A stretch of 64,000 bases of DNA from positions 1-64,000 of the IMG/VR virus record IMGVR_UViG_3300029286_000025; one strand, given 5' to 3'. Each line of letters starts with the position of its first letter. Position 1 is the first letter of the stretch. This document shows, one piece after another, positions 25,215 to 33,599 of this stretch. Source of the DNA: a virus. The position numbers were made by a program, and so were the translations under genes. Below the pieces are notes generated by a model, which had not been told where the DNA came from, searched no databases, and was given only the letters and a program-made list of their open reading frames with translations.

Positions 25215-25640
25215 ATGCCGTTAGCACATTTTGGTACTTATAAATTAAATGAAGATTTTTATAAATTATCTGGTAGAACCGAAGGTTGGGAACCAGTTTG
25301 GAATAATTTGGCACAAATAAATTTTACACCAGTTTATTTAAATGATAAATTATCTTATCAATTATTTAGAATTGAAGAAGATGTAATGTTTTTTAATTTA
25401 AATTGGGATATAGACAAAAAAGAAGTTATTCCATTAAAAACAATTGTAGATTGGTTGAATAAACCATTACAAGCTGAAGTTGTTTTTCACGATGTTGAAA
25501 ATGTTATTATGTATAAAGTAGAATTGATTAATTTGATGTTTATTGAAATATTAGAACCTTTTTATTTTAATTGGGAAGATCACTCAATAAAACAATTGGT
25601 TGTTAAATTTAAATATGATTCAGTAAAAATAATAGTTTAA
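25215..25640 (+). CDS. Tail tube-like paralogue (tube initiator or terminator?)
   Basis: 141 residues beginning MPLAHFGTYKLNEDFYKL. The six-residue start MPLAHF is identical to that of the tail tube protein and the C-terminal strands (NLMFIEILEPFYFNWEDHSI) follow a similar plan. In T4-like phages, tube-like proteins cap the baseplate or tail end (gp48, gp54, gp3), so a related role fits. Assignment is inference from the shared start and location. Confidence 0.6.
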   Translation: MPLAHFGTYKLNEDFYKLSGRTEGWEPVWNNLAQINFTPVYLNDKLSYQLFRIEEDVMFFNLNWDIDKKEVIPLKTIVDWLNKPLQAEVVFHDVENVIMYKVELINLMFIEILEPFYFNWEDHSIKQLVVKFKYDSVKIIV

Positions 25641-26366
25641 GTGATTTATAAAAAAATTGAAGATTTTGAAAGTGCAATATGTGAGGGATTGATTCATACT
25701 CATAATATAGAATCTTCAGTACATATGTTAAGTAATTGGTATGAAGTTATGACGAAATATTTTCACATTGATATTTTAGATAATGATACTTTTAAAATTA
25801 TAATAAAAGATATTATTACAACAAGTTTATTTAAAGTTTTGATAAGAGATATAAATAATTTGGGTTATTTTTCATCTTTAATATATTTAGAAAATGATGG
25901 TAATATGATTAATCGTTTTGAATATAATTACGATAAAATTAATAATATCATAATGAGTAAAAACATAATTGGAATTGAAATTATATGTGAAAAAAAATTT
26001 GATGATGAAATAAAAATATTAAATAAATTGTATCATGTTTGTAGAAAACAAAGTATAGAAAAAATATTAAAAAATGGGTTATGTCCAAAATCAAAAAAAA
26101 GAATTAGTAATCATCCAGAAAGAATTTATTTTTGCTTAGATATACAAAGTTGTGAGGATTTAATAAATAGATTCGAAATGAATGATACAATTAAAAAATT
26201 ACCAGAACAAAAATATAAAATTTTGGAAATAGATATACCAAAATTGAAATCAGATTATTTTGAAATAAATAAAGAAATTATATTTAGAAAAGATCCAAAT
26301 ATGAATAAAAATGGAATTTATACTTATGATAATATTCCAAAGGAATATGTAAAAATAAATAAATAA
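25641..26366 (+). CDS. ADP-ribosyltransferase-like protein, GTG start
   Basis: 241 residues starting GTG at 25641, directly after the previous stop. The N-terminus (IYKKIEDFESAICEGL) is weakly tag-like. The C-terminal half carries LYHVCRKQSIEKILKNGL, RIYFCLDIQ and ILEIDIPKL, ending YTYDNIPKEYVKI. That matches the second module of the protein at 21176 (LYYITPVKNVDKILKIGL ... YTFENIPPKFISI). Both look like an ADP-ribosyltransferase-type fold. Function uncertain. Confidence 0.55.
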   Translation: MIYKKIEDFESAICEGLIHTHNIESSVHMLSNWYEVMTKYFHIDILDNDTFKIIIKDIITTSLFKVLIRDINNLGYFSSLIYLENDGNMINRFEYNYDKINNIIMSKNIIGIEIICEKKFDDEIKILNKLYHVCRKQSIEKILKNGLCPKSKKRISNHPERIYFCLDIQSCEDLINRFEMNDTIKKLPEQKYKILEIDIPKLKSDYFEINKEIIFRKDPNMNKNGIYTYDNIPKEYVKINK

Positions 26367-26371
26367 AAATT

Positions 26372-27319
26372 ATGACAGAAGAAAAAATTAAACAAGAAGA
26401 TCCTTTAACAAAGTATTTACAACAAGAAACAACAACAAAAACGGAATCAGTTCCAATCGATTCGGTTGATTACGAAATGTCAAATGAGAATTTATTAGAT
26501 TATTTGACTGTTGATTTAAACGCTTTACCAGCTGGAGTGTTTTACAAGCCCGGAACTAAAATTATGATAAGAGCGGCAAGTGTTTCTGAAGTTCAGGCGT
26601 ATTCTGCGATTGTAAATGAAAATTTAGTGGATGTTACAGAAAAAATGAATGAAATGTTATCACGTTGTATTCGTATTAAATTTCCAAATGGGTTATTGGG
26701 ATCATATAAAGATTTAAGGGATAATGATAGAATTTTTTTAATTTTTATGGTTAGAGAATTAACATTTCAAAAAAATGTAAATTTAGCAAAAGATGTTAAA
26801 TGTGGTGAATGTGATCACGAATTTAAAATTCAATATCGTGCAACACCAAATAAAGAATATCCAAAAACATTTGTTAATCATGAAACTAATAATGATTTAA
26901 AACAATTTTTTAATACAAATGAAAGAGTTTTTGAATTTAATGTTAATGGAAAAATATGGAAAATAGCACCACCGACAATTAGTTTACAGGAAGCGTTTTT
27001 TAAATCAATAAAAGACTCAGTTCAAAACGGAAAAACACCAAATGTTTCTTTTATGAAAATCATTCCATATACTTTAACACATTTAAGAACAATATCAGAA
27101 GATGGAATTAAAGCGAAGGAAGAAGAATTTAAGAAGATGGATATGGAAGAGTTTCAATTTTTAAATCAAGCTGTTGAAAAATTACAATTTGGTATTAAAG
27201 AATTAGAAACAAAATGTCCATCGTGTGGGTTGGAGGTCCACACCGAATTTACGTTTCCCGAAGGAGCCTCAAGTATTTTCGTTATTCCAAGTATCTTTGA
27301 CAAGTTTACGAAAAAATAA
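26372..27319 (+). CDS. Baseplate hub/assembly protein (T4 gp26-like)
   Basis: 315 residues. NALPAGVFYKPGTKIMIRAA, then ALL-helical central part, a first zinc knuckle (CGECDHEFKI) and a second near the end (CPSCGLEVHTEF). This matches the T4 baseplate protein family (gp26/gp51-type, often with C-x2-C motifs), which assembles the hub. It is immediately followed by a short gene in another frame (27330), as in tail-chaperone gene pairs. The stop occurs right after a run of six A. Confidence 0.75.
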   Translation: MTEEKIKQEDPLTKYLQQETTTKTESVPIDSVDYEMSNENLLDYLTVDLNALPAGVFYKPGTKIMIRAASVSEVQAYSAIVNENLVDVTEKMNEMLSRCIRIKFPNGLLGSYKDLRDNDRIFLIFMVRELTFQKNVNLAKDVKCGECDHEFKIQYRATPNKEYPKTFVNHETNNDLKQFFNTNERVFEFNVNGKIWKIAPPTISLQEAFFKSIKDSVQNGKTPNVSFMKIIPYTLTHLRTISEDGIKAKEEEFKKMDMEEFQFLNQAVEKLQFGIKELETKCPSCGLEVHTEFTFPEGASSIFVIPSIFDKFTKK

Positions 27320-27329
27320 ATTTGAATTC

Positions 27330-27545
27330 ATGTATCAAATGAGACAACCAACATCTGTTGTTGATAGTTGGCCTTATTATGAATTTGAAGATTATATAAA
27401 TTTATTAAATGAAAGACACGAAGAAGAGAAAAAACATAGAGATAAACAGGAAACAGAACAAGGAAAAGGTGTTCCAAATTTTGGAAACTTATCCAATTTG
27501 ACAAAATCTTTTAATCCTAGTAGTTTTAAACTTCCAAAATTCTAA
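27330..27545 (+). CDS. Small baseplate/tail-chaperone-like partner
   Basis: 71 residues from ATG 27330: MYQMRQPTSVVDSWPYYEFE, then a Glu/Lys helix (LNERHEEEKKHRDKQ) and a Pro/Phe tail. The pattern WPYYEFEDYI with a charged helix is typical of the short second partner of gp26-like or GT-type tail assembly genes. Its frame is also open through the end of the upstream gene, so it may be expressed separately or by frameshifting at the A-run near 27312. Confidence 0.65.
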   Translation: MYQMRQPTSVVDSWPYYEFEDYINLLNERHEEEKKHRDKQETEQGKGVPNFGNLSNLTKSFNPSSFKLPKF

Positions 27546-27557
27546 AATGATTATGAA

Positions 27558-28445
27558 ATGATGATTAAGAATTTAAAATATTTGAAAAAATTTGAAAATT
27601 TTCAAGAAAAATCTGTTCCGATTTTGTTGAAAAAAATTTCATTGATTATAAGAAAAGATATTGTTGATAGTGGTAATAAATCTTTTAAAAAATCATATTC
27701 AATAGATGGTATTGATTTTATTATAATTGTAAATTATAAGTTTGGTGAACATCAACCATATTATTCAAATGTTAATATTTATAGTATATTATCAGATCCC
27801 GAAAAATATATTGAAATACCGATTAATGTGGTTGATAATGATATAAATATTGATTATTTAATGTCAATTATTTTACACGAATTAAGACATATATATGATA
27901 TTTATACTGTGGTGGATGATATTGAAATGAATGAATTTTTAAAAATTTATGGATTTGATAAATTTAAAGGAACTGATTTTTCTTATTTTACAAATTTAAT
28001 ATATTTATCATTAGAACACGAACTTATTGCACGTCATAATATGTTATATGAATTATTTAGATGGATTAATATTACAGATAAATTATATGAGATATTTAAA
28101 AAATCTTACACTTATGTTGCATTAAATAATTTTAATCATGTAAAATTTATAAATATGTATAATTTTTCACAATTACTTATTTTCACCGAAAATTTTATAA
28201 ATCATATAAAAGGTGATGAAATAATAAATAATGAAAATGATTTGATTTTATATTATAAAAAATGGGAAGAATTTTTTATAAATAAATCAAACGAATTTAT
28301 GATATATGTAGATGAATTATTAAATGATGTTATTGATGATGTTGTTAATGATAAAGTTTATGAAAGATTATGTGGTTATGTTTCATATAATGAAGATATT
28401 AATAATAAAGTTTCATTAAAAATGTTTGAAAAAATGATAAAATAA
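27558..28445 (+). CDS. Tagged HExxH metalloprotease-like protein
   Basis: 295 residues. N-terminus MMIKNLKYLKKFENFQEKS fits the shared tag. SIILHELRHIYDIY (His ~107, His ~111) is a zinc-protease HExxH helix, and EHELIARHN ~50 residues later could supply the third ligand. The rest is helical. It may be a prohead or injected protease; the tag favours packaging but this is inference. It lies between baseplate genes and a HAD gene on the same strand. Confidence 0.6.
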   Translation: MMIKNLKYLKKFENFQEKSVPILLKKISLIIRKDIVDSGNKSFKKSYSIDGIDFIIIVNYKFGEHQPYYSNVNIYSILSDPEKYIEIPINVVDNDINIDYLMSIILHELRHIYDIYTVVDDIEMNEFLKIYGFDKFKGTDFSYFTNLIYLSLEHELIARHNMLYELFRWINITDKLYEIFKKSYTYVALNNFNHVKFINMYNFSQLLIFTENFINHIKGDEIINNENDLILYYKKWEEFFINKSNEFMIYVDELLNDVIDDVVNDKVYERLCGYVSYNEDINNKVSLKMFEKMIK

Positions 28446-28460
28446 AAATGAATATCATTT

Positions 28461-28471
28461 TTTAATATATA
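28461..28471 (+). promoter_or_regulatory. Candidate phage promoter motif TTTAATATATA
   Basis: 22 bp before the HAD-like gene at 28494. Confidence 0.5.
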
Positions 28472-28493
28472 ATGGAAATATAAATGATATTAA

Positions 28494-29360
28494 ATGAATA
28501 AGAAGATAGTTTTCTTTGATTTGGACGGTTCTTTGTGGAATAATGATAACGATATATGGATCATAGACAAAGAACGTCCTAGCAAACCTGTGGTGGTTTT
28601 AAACCCAATTGAATTTGCATTAATTAAAAGGGGACATTATAAGAAAGATAATATTGTTTTGGATTATAATGGTCAATGTTTTTATATTAGTGAAGAATTA
28701 TCAAAACGTATCCAGAAAAAAGTCAAAACAGAAAATATGGAACGTTTTGGTATATCTTTAATGCCATTTGTTAGTAAAGAATTGCTTAATAAATCAAAAA
28801 TTGAATTTCTATTAAAAAATATAGAACATTTAAGATTTGATAAATTTGTTGATATTGGAATATTAACAGCAAGATCCAATCAAAGAACCAGTTCAGATCA
28901 ATTAAACAAATTAAGATTGGAATTAAAAAACATAAATATTGATTTGAAAAAAATTTATTTTGTTGGTACTAGTGTTAATACCGGACAAAATTACATGAAT
29001 AAAATAAATATTTTACTTGAACATTTAATTGGTTTTAAAATTAAAACAGGTAAATTTGTATCATTGAAACAAGATTGGTATCCCAATGTTAGTTTTTATG
29101 ATGATGATACCCAAAACATTTTTTATGCAAATGATATTCAAAAATTCTTCGAAGAAATAATAAGAAAAACTGATGATGAAATGTTACATCTGATAATGGA
29201 AAGATTAGATACAGTTAAAATTCAACTGGATAATTATTTAGTAACTTCAAACGATATAAATAGATTTGTTAAATCAACAGTAATATTACAAAAACCAATG
29301 AGATTTCCTATAAGAGAAAGAATGAAATATATTAAGGATTTTAAAGGTTTTAAATTGTGA
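28494..29360 (+). CDS. HAD-superfamily phosphatase-like protein
   Basis: 288 residues. Motif I IVFFDLDGSLW at the N-terminus, a Ser/Thr-type motif II candidate in GILTARSNQR, and a motif IV-like acidic run SFYDDDTQN near residue 205. These are the marks of a HAD phosphohydrolase; T4 Pnkp and related phage enzymes process DNA or RNA ends. Substrate unknown. The last codons (MKYIKDFKGFKL) look like the start tag of another gene that has become fused or frameshifted here, with coding-like VNSKEIYDIFSK following in another frame to 29394. Confidence 0.7.
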   Translation: MNKKIVFFDLDGSLWNNDNDIWIIDKERPSKPVVVLNPIEFALIKRGHYKKDNIVLDYNGQCFYISEELSKRIQKKVKTENMERFGISLMPFVSKELLNKSKIEFLLKNIEHLRFDKFVDIGILTARSNQRTSSDQLNKLRLELKNINIDLKKIYFVGTSVNTGQNYMNKINILLEHLIGFKIKTGKFVSLKQDWYPNVSFYDDDTQNIFYANDIQKFFEEIIRKTDDEMLHLIMERLDTVKIQLDNYLVTSNDINRFVKSTVILQKPMRFPIRERMKYIKDFKGFKL

Positions 29361-29423
29361 ATTCAAAAGAAATCTACGACATCTTTAGTAAATGAATTTT
29401 GATGAAATGGTCTTTAAATAATT

Positions 29424-29672
29424 TCATATCGTGAATTCTATTCCAAGTTCATCGTACTTTTCAATCCAAAGTAGTGTTAGAAAATCATTAAGTTTTTTAT
29501 ATTTTTCATCAATAAATTTGTTTTTACATATCGGTTTAAACATTTTAAAATATAAATCTATGAGTTTTCTGGAATTTTTAAGATGTTCTTCTTTTACACA
29601 TGAATCAATAGTATCTACAATTTTATAAAATGATTCAAATTCGTTTGGTTTTTTATTACTTGATATTTTCAT
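29424..29672 (-). CDS. Small hypothetical protein
   Basis: 82 residues, helical, MKISSNKKPNEFESFYKIVD ... a Cys pair and FLTLLWIEKYDELG. Not recognised. It begins 1 bp after the stop of the Pth2-like gene, so the two form an operon. Confidence 0.55.
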   Translation of the reverse strand: MKISSNKKPNEFESFYKIVDTIDSCVKEEHLKNSRKLIDLYFKMFKPICKNKFIDEKYKKLNDFLTLLWIEKYDELGIEFTI

Positions 29673-29673
29673 T

Positions 29674-30228
29674 TTAAGCCAATTTTTTACCGTAAATTAA
29701 TTCTTTCAATTTTGCGTTTTGTTGTCCACCAACAAGATGAACCCAACTTAAAAATTCTGTATTCAAGTTTTCAGATTCATCATATGGTGGTTCCATTTCT
29801 TTTTCATCGTCAGATAAATGATAAAACTCAGAAACCCATTTAATAAAAGGTGGATATGTTTCCCAATCAAAAACTTTTTCATCACAAATGAAACAAAGAG
29901 ATGAAAGTGAATTGTTTAAATCAGGTTCACGAAAAGATGAAAATGGGATTTTATTATCAATGAGATATCTTTCGTATAATTCCATTGTTCCCAATTTGGA
30001 TTCATCAATATAAATATTTTTATCACCGTGAACAATTCCATCATTACTTACGCCACCATTGAGTAAAATAAAAGTTTTATGGTTATTAAACCAATCCTTA
30101 TATAATTTGGTTTTTCCAAATTGATTTGAATATTCTTGTGAACAATGTCCGGCTTGTATCCCTTTATCAATTGTTCCAATGTTTCCCATAACAAAAAAAT
30201 ACATTCTTAATTCTTTTTCTTTTTTCAT
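29674..30228 (-). CDS. Pth2-like peptidyl-tRNA hydrolase
   Basis: 184 residues. MYFFVMGNIGTIDKGIQAGH, the following helix with Ser/Glu/Tyr and HKTFILLNGG recapitulate the Pth2 layout (strand, GK-AAQ-SHA-like turn and helix, then strand). Later EPDLNNSLSSLCFI matches the E-DLN-TLTA- strand of phage-type relatives. It may recycle peptidyl-tRNA or bind tRNA. The core His/Gln site is changed (QAGHCSQ), so activity is not certain. Confidence 0.65.
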   Translation of the reverse strand: MKKEKELRMYFFVMGNIGTIDKGIQAGHCSQEYSNQFGKTKLYKDWFNNHKTFILLNGGVSNDGIVHGDKNIYIDESKLGTMELYERYLIDNKIPFSSFREPDLNNSLSSLCFICDEKVFDWETYPPFIKWVSEFYHLSDDEKEMEPPYDESENLNTEFLSWVHLVGGQQNAKLKELIYGKKLA

Positions 30229-30268
30229 TTATTTATACTTATAGTATGATTGTGAATACAAAATTAAA

Positions 30269-30652
30269 CTATTCTTCAAAATTTTCAAATAAAACAGAAA
30301 TTGCTTCTCTGATGGTTGGTTTCCAATTATCTTTTTCTACAAAAAAGGTAAGACTACAATCTGATGGTACTGTTGATACAGAACTGTATCCATCTGTTCC
30401 CATAGCAAAGTTTCCATTATCATCGTATAAAATAGAAGCATCACCACCCAATTTTGTCAATGTTTCAAGAATGAAATCGACTGGTAAGTTTTTATGATGT
30501 AGTGATAATAAATCGTGAATTTCTTCACCCAATTCATCAATTTCTTTTGGTTCTTCCATATCGTAATCCAGTGTTTCTTCGTTCCAACTATTTTCGTATT
30601 GGTTAAGAAATGATTCACGAATTTTTAATTTATTTTCTATAATATTTATCAT
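30269..30652 (-). CDS. Hypothetical protein
   Basis: 127 residues from ATG 30652 (MINIIENKLKIRESFLNQY); an upstream in-frame start would run into the neighbouring gene. Acidic, with helix LGEEIHDLLSLHHKNLPVDF and a beta-rich C-terminus (GNFAMGTDGYSSVST). The C-terminal part resembles small immunity-like or sensor proteins, but no family is certain. Confidence 0.55.
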   Translation of the reverse strand: MINIIENKLKIRESFLNQYENSWNEETLDYDMEEPKEIDELGEEIHDLLSLHHKNLPVDFILETLTKLGGDASILYDDNGNFAMGTDGYSSVSTVPSDCSLTFFVEKDNWKPTIREAISVLFENFEE

Positions 30653-30666
30653 AATTATATTATTTT

Positions 30667-31503
30667 TTATTTTTGATAATCTAAACCACATTCCAAAGTG
30701 GAATTCAGTTCTTTTTTAATATAATCCAAATACCATTTTCCAAAATCGGATTTGATGTCATCAGAATTTGTATCTTTAAAAAATTGTTCATTTTTTTCTT
30801 TACGATATTCAGTAATAACATTACCCAATTCTTTTCCTTTTAATCCAGACCATTCCATCACCAATTCACCATTGAATTTAGCCCTTATCTTTTGATTATC
30901 TTCATCTTTCTTTTTCAAAATTTCAATTTGTTCAAGAAAATGAACTTCCGGAAAACTGGAATCGATTAAATTCAATACATCATTTGTTAATTTTTCATTA
31001 TCGAATTGAAAATCTTTAATATATTCCAAAAATTTATTAAAAGTTGGACGTTTCTTGTTTCTTTTTCTATCATCTTGATTTAAATTTTCCAAGAAAAATA
31101 TTTGTGGTTTAAAATATTTACATGAAATAATCCAATCATAAATTTCTTCTAATGTTTCAAATCCATTATATTTACGATTAATGTCCAATCCCATAAATGG
31201 AAACATTTTATTTATATCTTTTGTGATTAAAATTTCACCCAATTTATTAGACAGTGATTTATTGAAAATGATAGCATATAATCCATCTGGTCTATATTTT
31301 AAATATCCACGAATAGTATTATCATATTTTTTAATTAATCCCATTTTATATCCTTTTTTTGTATAACTTTCAATTTCTTTTTTTAAAACGTATAAATTTT
31401 TATTTCCGTTATTCATCCAAGTTTTACCATAAGATGAATTATCATTTCCACAATTTTTACCTTTTTTTGATAATGATAATTTATTTTTTGTTTCTTCTGA
31501 CAT
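30667..31503 (-). CDS. Nucleotidyltransferase C-terminal half fused to endonuclease remnant
   Basis: From about 31305 down this encodes KYRPDGLYAIIF ... ILITKDINKMFPFMGLDINR, YNGFETLEEIYDWIISCKYF, and NLNQDDRKRNKKRPTFNKFL. That is the C-terminal half of a phage nucleotidyltransferase whose N-terminal half (GDMD motif) is the gene at 32085. Upstream codons belong to an inserted endonuclease (SEETKNKLSLSKKGK, a NUMOD3 repeat), in frame. So the present polypeptide is a chimera; whether the two halves still act together is unknown. Confidence 0.65.
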   Translation of the reverse strand: MSEETKNKLSLSKKGKNCGNDNSSYGKTWMNNGNKNLYVLKKEIESYTKKGYKMGLIKKYDNTIRGYLKYRPDGLYAIIFNKSLSNKLGEILITKDINKMFPFMGLDINRKYNGFETLEEIYDWIISCKYFKPQIFFLENLNQDDRKRNKKRPTFNKFLEYIKDFQFDNEKLTNDVLNLIDSSFPEVHFLEQIEILKKKDEDNQKIRAKFNGELVMEWSGLKGKELGNVITEYRKEKNEQFFKDTNSDDIKSDFGKWYLDYIKKELNSTLECGLDYQK

Positions 31504-32025
31504 TGGTATATTTTTGTTCCAAGGTATATTACCGATGTTTTTTCCTTTTGTTGCTTTTGATATTTTTATACGAGTTTCTTCTGATGTTAAATGTCCTGTT
31601 TGTGTTTTAAATTTATCTTTTTGTTCTTGAGTCCATTTTTTACCTTTATTATATTCGGATAATTTTAATTTTGTAATATCAGATAATTTTTTCCCTTTAT
31701 GTTTTTTAGATATTTTTTCTTTTGTTTCATTAGAATGTTTATACCATTTTCTATTTTCTATTGTTTTTTTATATATTTCATTCTTTTTTTCTTCTGAATA
31801 TCCTTTGATAACATTTCCACCATCACCACCTTTTGCTATATTATAAAATTGATTCGATTCACATGCTTTGTAAAAATCAATCCAATATTTTTCTTTTTCC
31901 TTTAATTCTTCCGATGTATTACAATGTTCAATTATTTCTTTTTTGAAATTTTCTTTACCATATTTTTTTACAGATCTAGTTAAATGTATTCCAGAACCAA
32001 AATAATTTGAATCATTTTTTTCATC
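31310..32025 (-). pseudogene. Decayed GIY-YIG/NUMOD3 homing endonuclease
   Basis: Open frame from 32025 with no start codon. It begins DEKNDSNYFGSGIHLTRSVK, KYGKENFKKEIIEHCNT, then repeated NUMOD3 units (SEETR-KIS-A-KGK, DITK-KLSEYNKGKKW) and a WMNNG-K-L tail. The order matches GIY-YIG phage endonucleases, but the N-terminal GIY...YIG catalytic strands are missing. It lies inside the nucleotidyltransferase gene, so it is a mobile insert that has lost activity. Confidence 0.75.
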
Positions 32026-32084
32026 TTAAATTACCATTATGATTTTTATTTTTATATATAAAAATCATAAGGTTCGTTATCGGG

Positions 32085-32495
32085 TCATTCTTCAAATTTT
32101 ATAGATCTAAATAATTTTCCCAACAAATTACTTGTTGGGTCGTAATCCATCCAAAATTTAGTGGATTCCCAAACAGATTCAGCGACCGGAATTAAATCAA
32201 TTTGAAATTGTTCAAAATCAAAAGTTGTTGTTCCATCATTTACCACAATTTCATTTGGTGATAAATGTTTATCGATTTCTTTACGAATATTTATACCTTT
32301 ATTATAAAACTGATTATCTACTTTCAATAGAATATCCATATCACCATGATCCGGTTTGGTATGGTAAAATTTCAGAACATAAATTTCAGTTCCAAAAATT
32401 TCTTTCAATTTCGGAATTAAACGACTTTGAATGTCATAAAACTGTTCTGTCGTTTTACGCTCGGTGAATGTATGCTTTAACGCCTTTCCTCCCAT
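32085..32495 (-). CDS. Nucleotidyltransferase N-terminal half
   Basis: 136 residues. KFYHTKPDHGDMDILLKVDN carries the GDxD pol-beta-type nucleotidyltransferase metal site, with a third acidic strand in FDFEQFQIDLIPV. YDPTSNLLGKL is the hinge after which the family normally continues into the segment now found at 30667-31305. The last residues (RSIKFEE) are probably read into the insert. So the gene is broken by the endonuclease; two-piece function is possible but not shown. Confidence 0.7.
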   Translation of the reverse strand: MGGKALKHTFTERKTTEQFYDIQSRLIPKLKEIFGTEIYVLKFYHTKPDHGDMDILLKVDNQFYNKGINIRKEIDKHLSPNEIVVNDGTTTFDFEQFQIDLIPVAESVWESTKFWMDYDPTSNLLGKLFRSIKFEE

Positions 32496-32788
32496 TATTT
32501 CAAAAGTTTTATTTGTTTCATATATTTTTTGAATATTTTTATGTCAGGTGTTGTGATCCAATCCTTATTGTTTTGTAAATCATCTTCACTATTATAAATA
32601 TAATATATGGTTTGATGTGAAAATAATAATGTATTGTTTTTTTGTCTTTTATATTTATTCCACAATTTTTTATCCGATGTTATTAAACAAGGGATTTTAT
32701 CGTTTGCTAAATCTGATTCACTTCTATAAACATAGAATGTGGTTTGAGCTAAAAAAATTTTACCGTTTATTATTTCACGAACTACCAT
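32495..32788 (-). CDS. Small hypothetical protein
   Basis: 97 residues from ATG 32788 (MVVREIINGKIFLAQTTFYV), preferred because GGGGGTG precedes it and it starts just after the upstream stop. It contains two copies of a Y-Y-SE-DL-N-K segment (FYVYRSESDLANDKI, IYYIYNSEDDLQNNKD), so it is an internal duplication. Its stop overlaps the start of the nucleotidyltransferase half. Confidence 0.6.
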   Translation of the reverse strand: MVVREIINGKIFLAQTTFYVYRSESDLANDKIPCLITSDKKLWNKYKRQKNNTLLFSHQTIYYIYNSEDDLQNNKDWITTPDIKIFKKYMKQIKLLK

Positions 32789-32789
32789 T

Positions 32790-33086
32790 TCACCCCCATT
32801 GACTTCTAAGTTCGTCCCCTGCATCATCATCCCCATCTAACCAATTGGCTGCCATTGTAGCGGAATTATTCATATCATAAACTTCATCCGGATTCCATTG
32901 ATCATAAACTTCATCCGGATTCCATTGATCATCAACTTGATCGGTGTCCATTTCTTCTTCAATGACTTGAATTTGAGCATCAAGTTGTGCATGATTATCT
33001 TCCCCAAAAAAATTAAAGTGTGGGGCCTTTTCTTTTTGTCCTTCTAATAAGGAAACCATTTCATTTCTTTCGGCAAGTGTTCTCAT
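32790..33086 (-). CDS. Small acidic protein with QWNPDEVYD repeat
   Basis: 98 residues: MRTLAERNEMVSLLEGQKEK, then a helical segment and two copies of (D)QWNPDEVYD, ending in a Gly/Asp-rich tail. Role unknown. A TAGTTTTG box at 33114-33121 (28 bp before the start) could be a host-type promoter for this operon of four genes. Confidence 0.6.
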   Translation of the reverse strand: MRTLAERNEMVSLLEGQKEKAPHFNFFGEDNHAQLDAQIQVIEEEMDTDQVDDQWNPDEVYDQWNPDEVYDMNNSATMAANWLDGDDDAGDELRSQWG

Positions 33087-33113
33087 AATATTTTTATATT
33101 TTTATTTGAATTA

Positions 33114-33121
33114 CAAAACTA
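33114..33121 (-). promoter_or_regulatory. Possible host-type -7 box TAGTTTTG
   Basis: TAnnTTTG-like, 28 bp before the start at 33086. Support is weak in such AT-rich DNA. Confidence 0.3.
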
Positions 33122-33176
33122 CAACAAACTTTTGAAATAAAAAAATAATATATAAAATAAATCAAATTAATTTAAT

Positions 33177-33599
33177 ATGAAAAATTATAAGAATTTCATT
33201 AACGAAGAAATGGTAAGTTTCGATACCGTTTTTAAAACAGAAGTTAGTGATGTAACAATATATGGATTGGAAGAAACATTATCTAATAGTCCAGATGATG
33301 TGGATATAAGTCCAAGTAATGCAATTGTAACTTGGAATTTACAACCGGATATGAGACAAGATAGAATAAAATCTATGGATTTAGTTGTTACAAGAATAGA
33401 ATGTCAAATTGAATGGAGTATTTATAAAGAAGGTTTGAATAATGCTAGACTTAAAGATAATTATATTTATTTTGATACTGATTCACAAGATTTTAAAGAT
33501 TGGGAAATAGATCCACATATAGATTTTGAAACAGATGGTGGTGTTTGTCCAGATTGTGTGGAAATTGATTATAATTACAAAAAGATTACTATTACTTAA
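33177..33599 (+). CDS. Tagged hypothetical protein
   Basis: 140 residues: MKNYKNFINEEMVSFDTVFK, i.e. the shared N-terminal tag (MK-Y-NFINEE). The body is beta-rich (VTWNLQPDMRQDRIKSMDLV) with an acidic C-terminus and CPDC. No function seen. After the stop the same frame stays open for 25 more codons (FSDFTNESPELITEIFKSIF...), as if the protein were once longer. Confidence 0.6.
   Translation: MKNYKNFINEEMVSFDTVFKTEVSDVTIYGLEETLSNSPDDVDISPSNAIVTWNLQPDMRQDRIKSMDLVVTRIECQIEWSIYKEGLNNARLKDNYIYFDTDSQDFKDWEIDPHIDFETDGGVCPDCVEIDYNYKKITIT

Noticed and set aside
27225-27329. ORF start upstream of the short baseplate partner
   Set aside because: Overlaps the gp26-like zinc-finger end and has no protein-like sequence before 27330; kept only as frameshift evidence.
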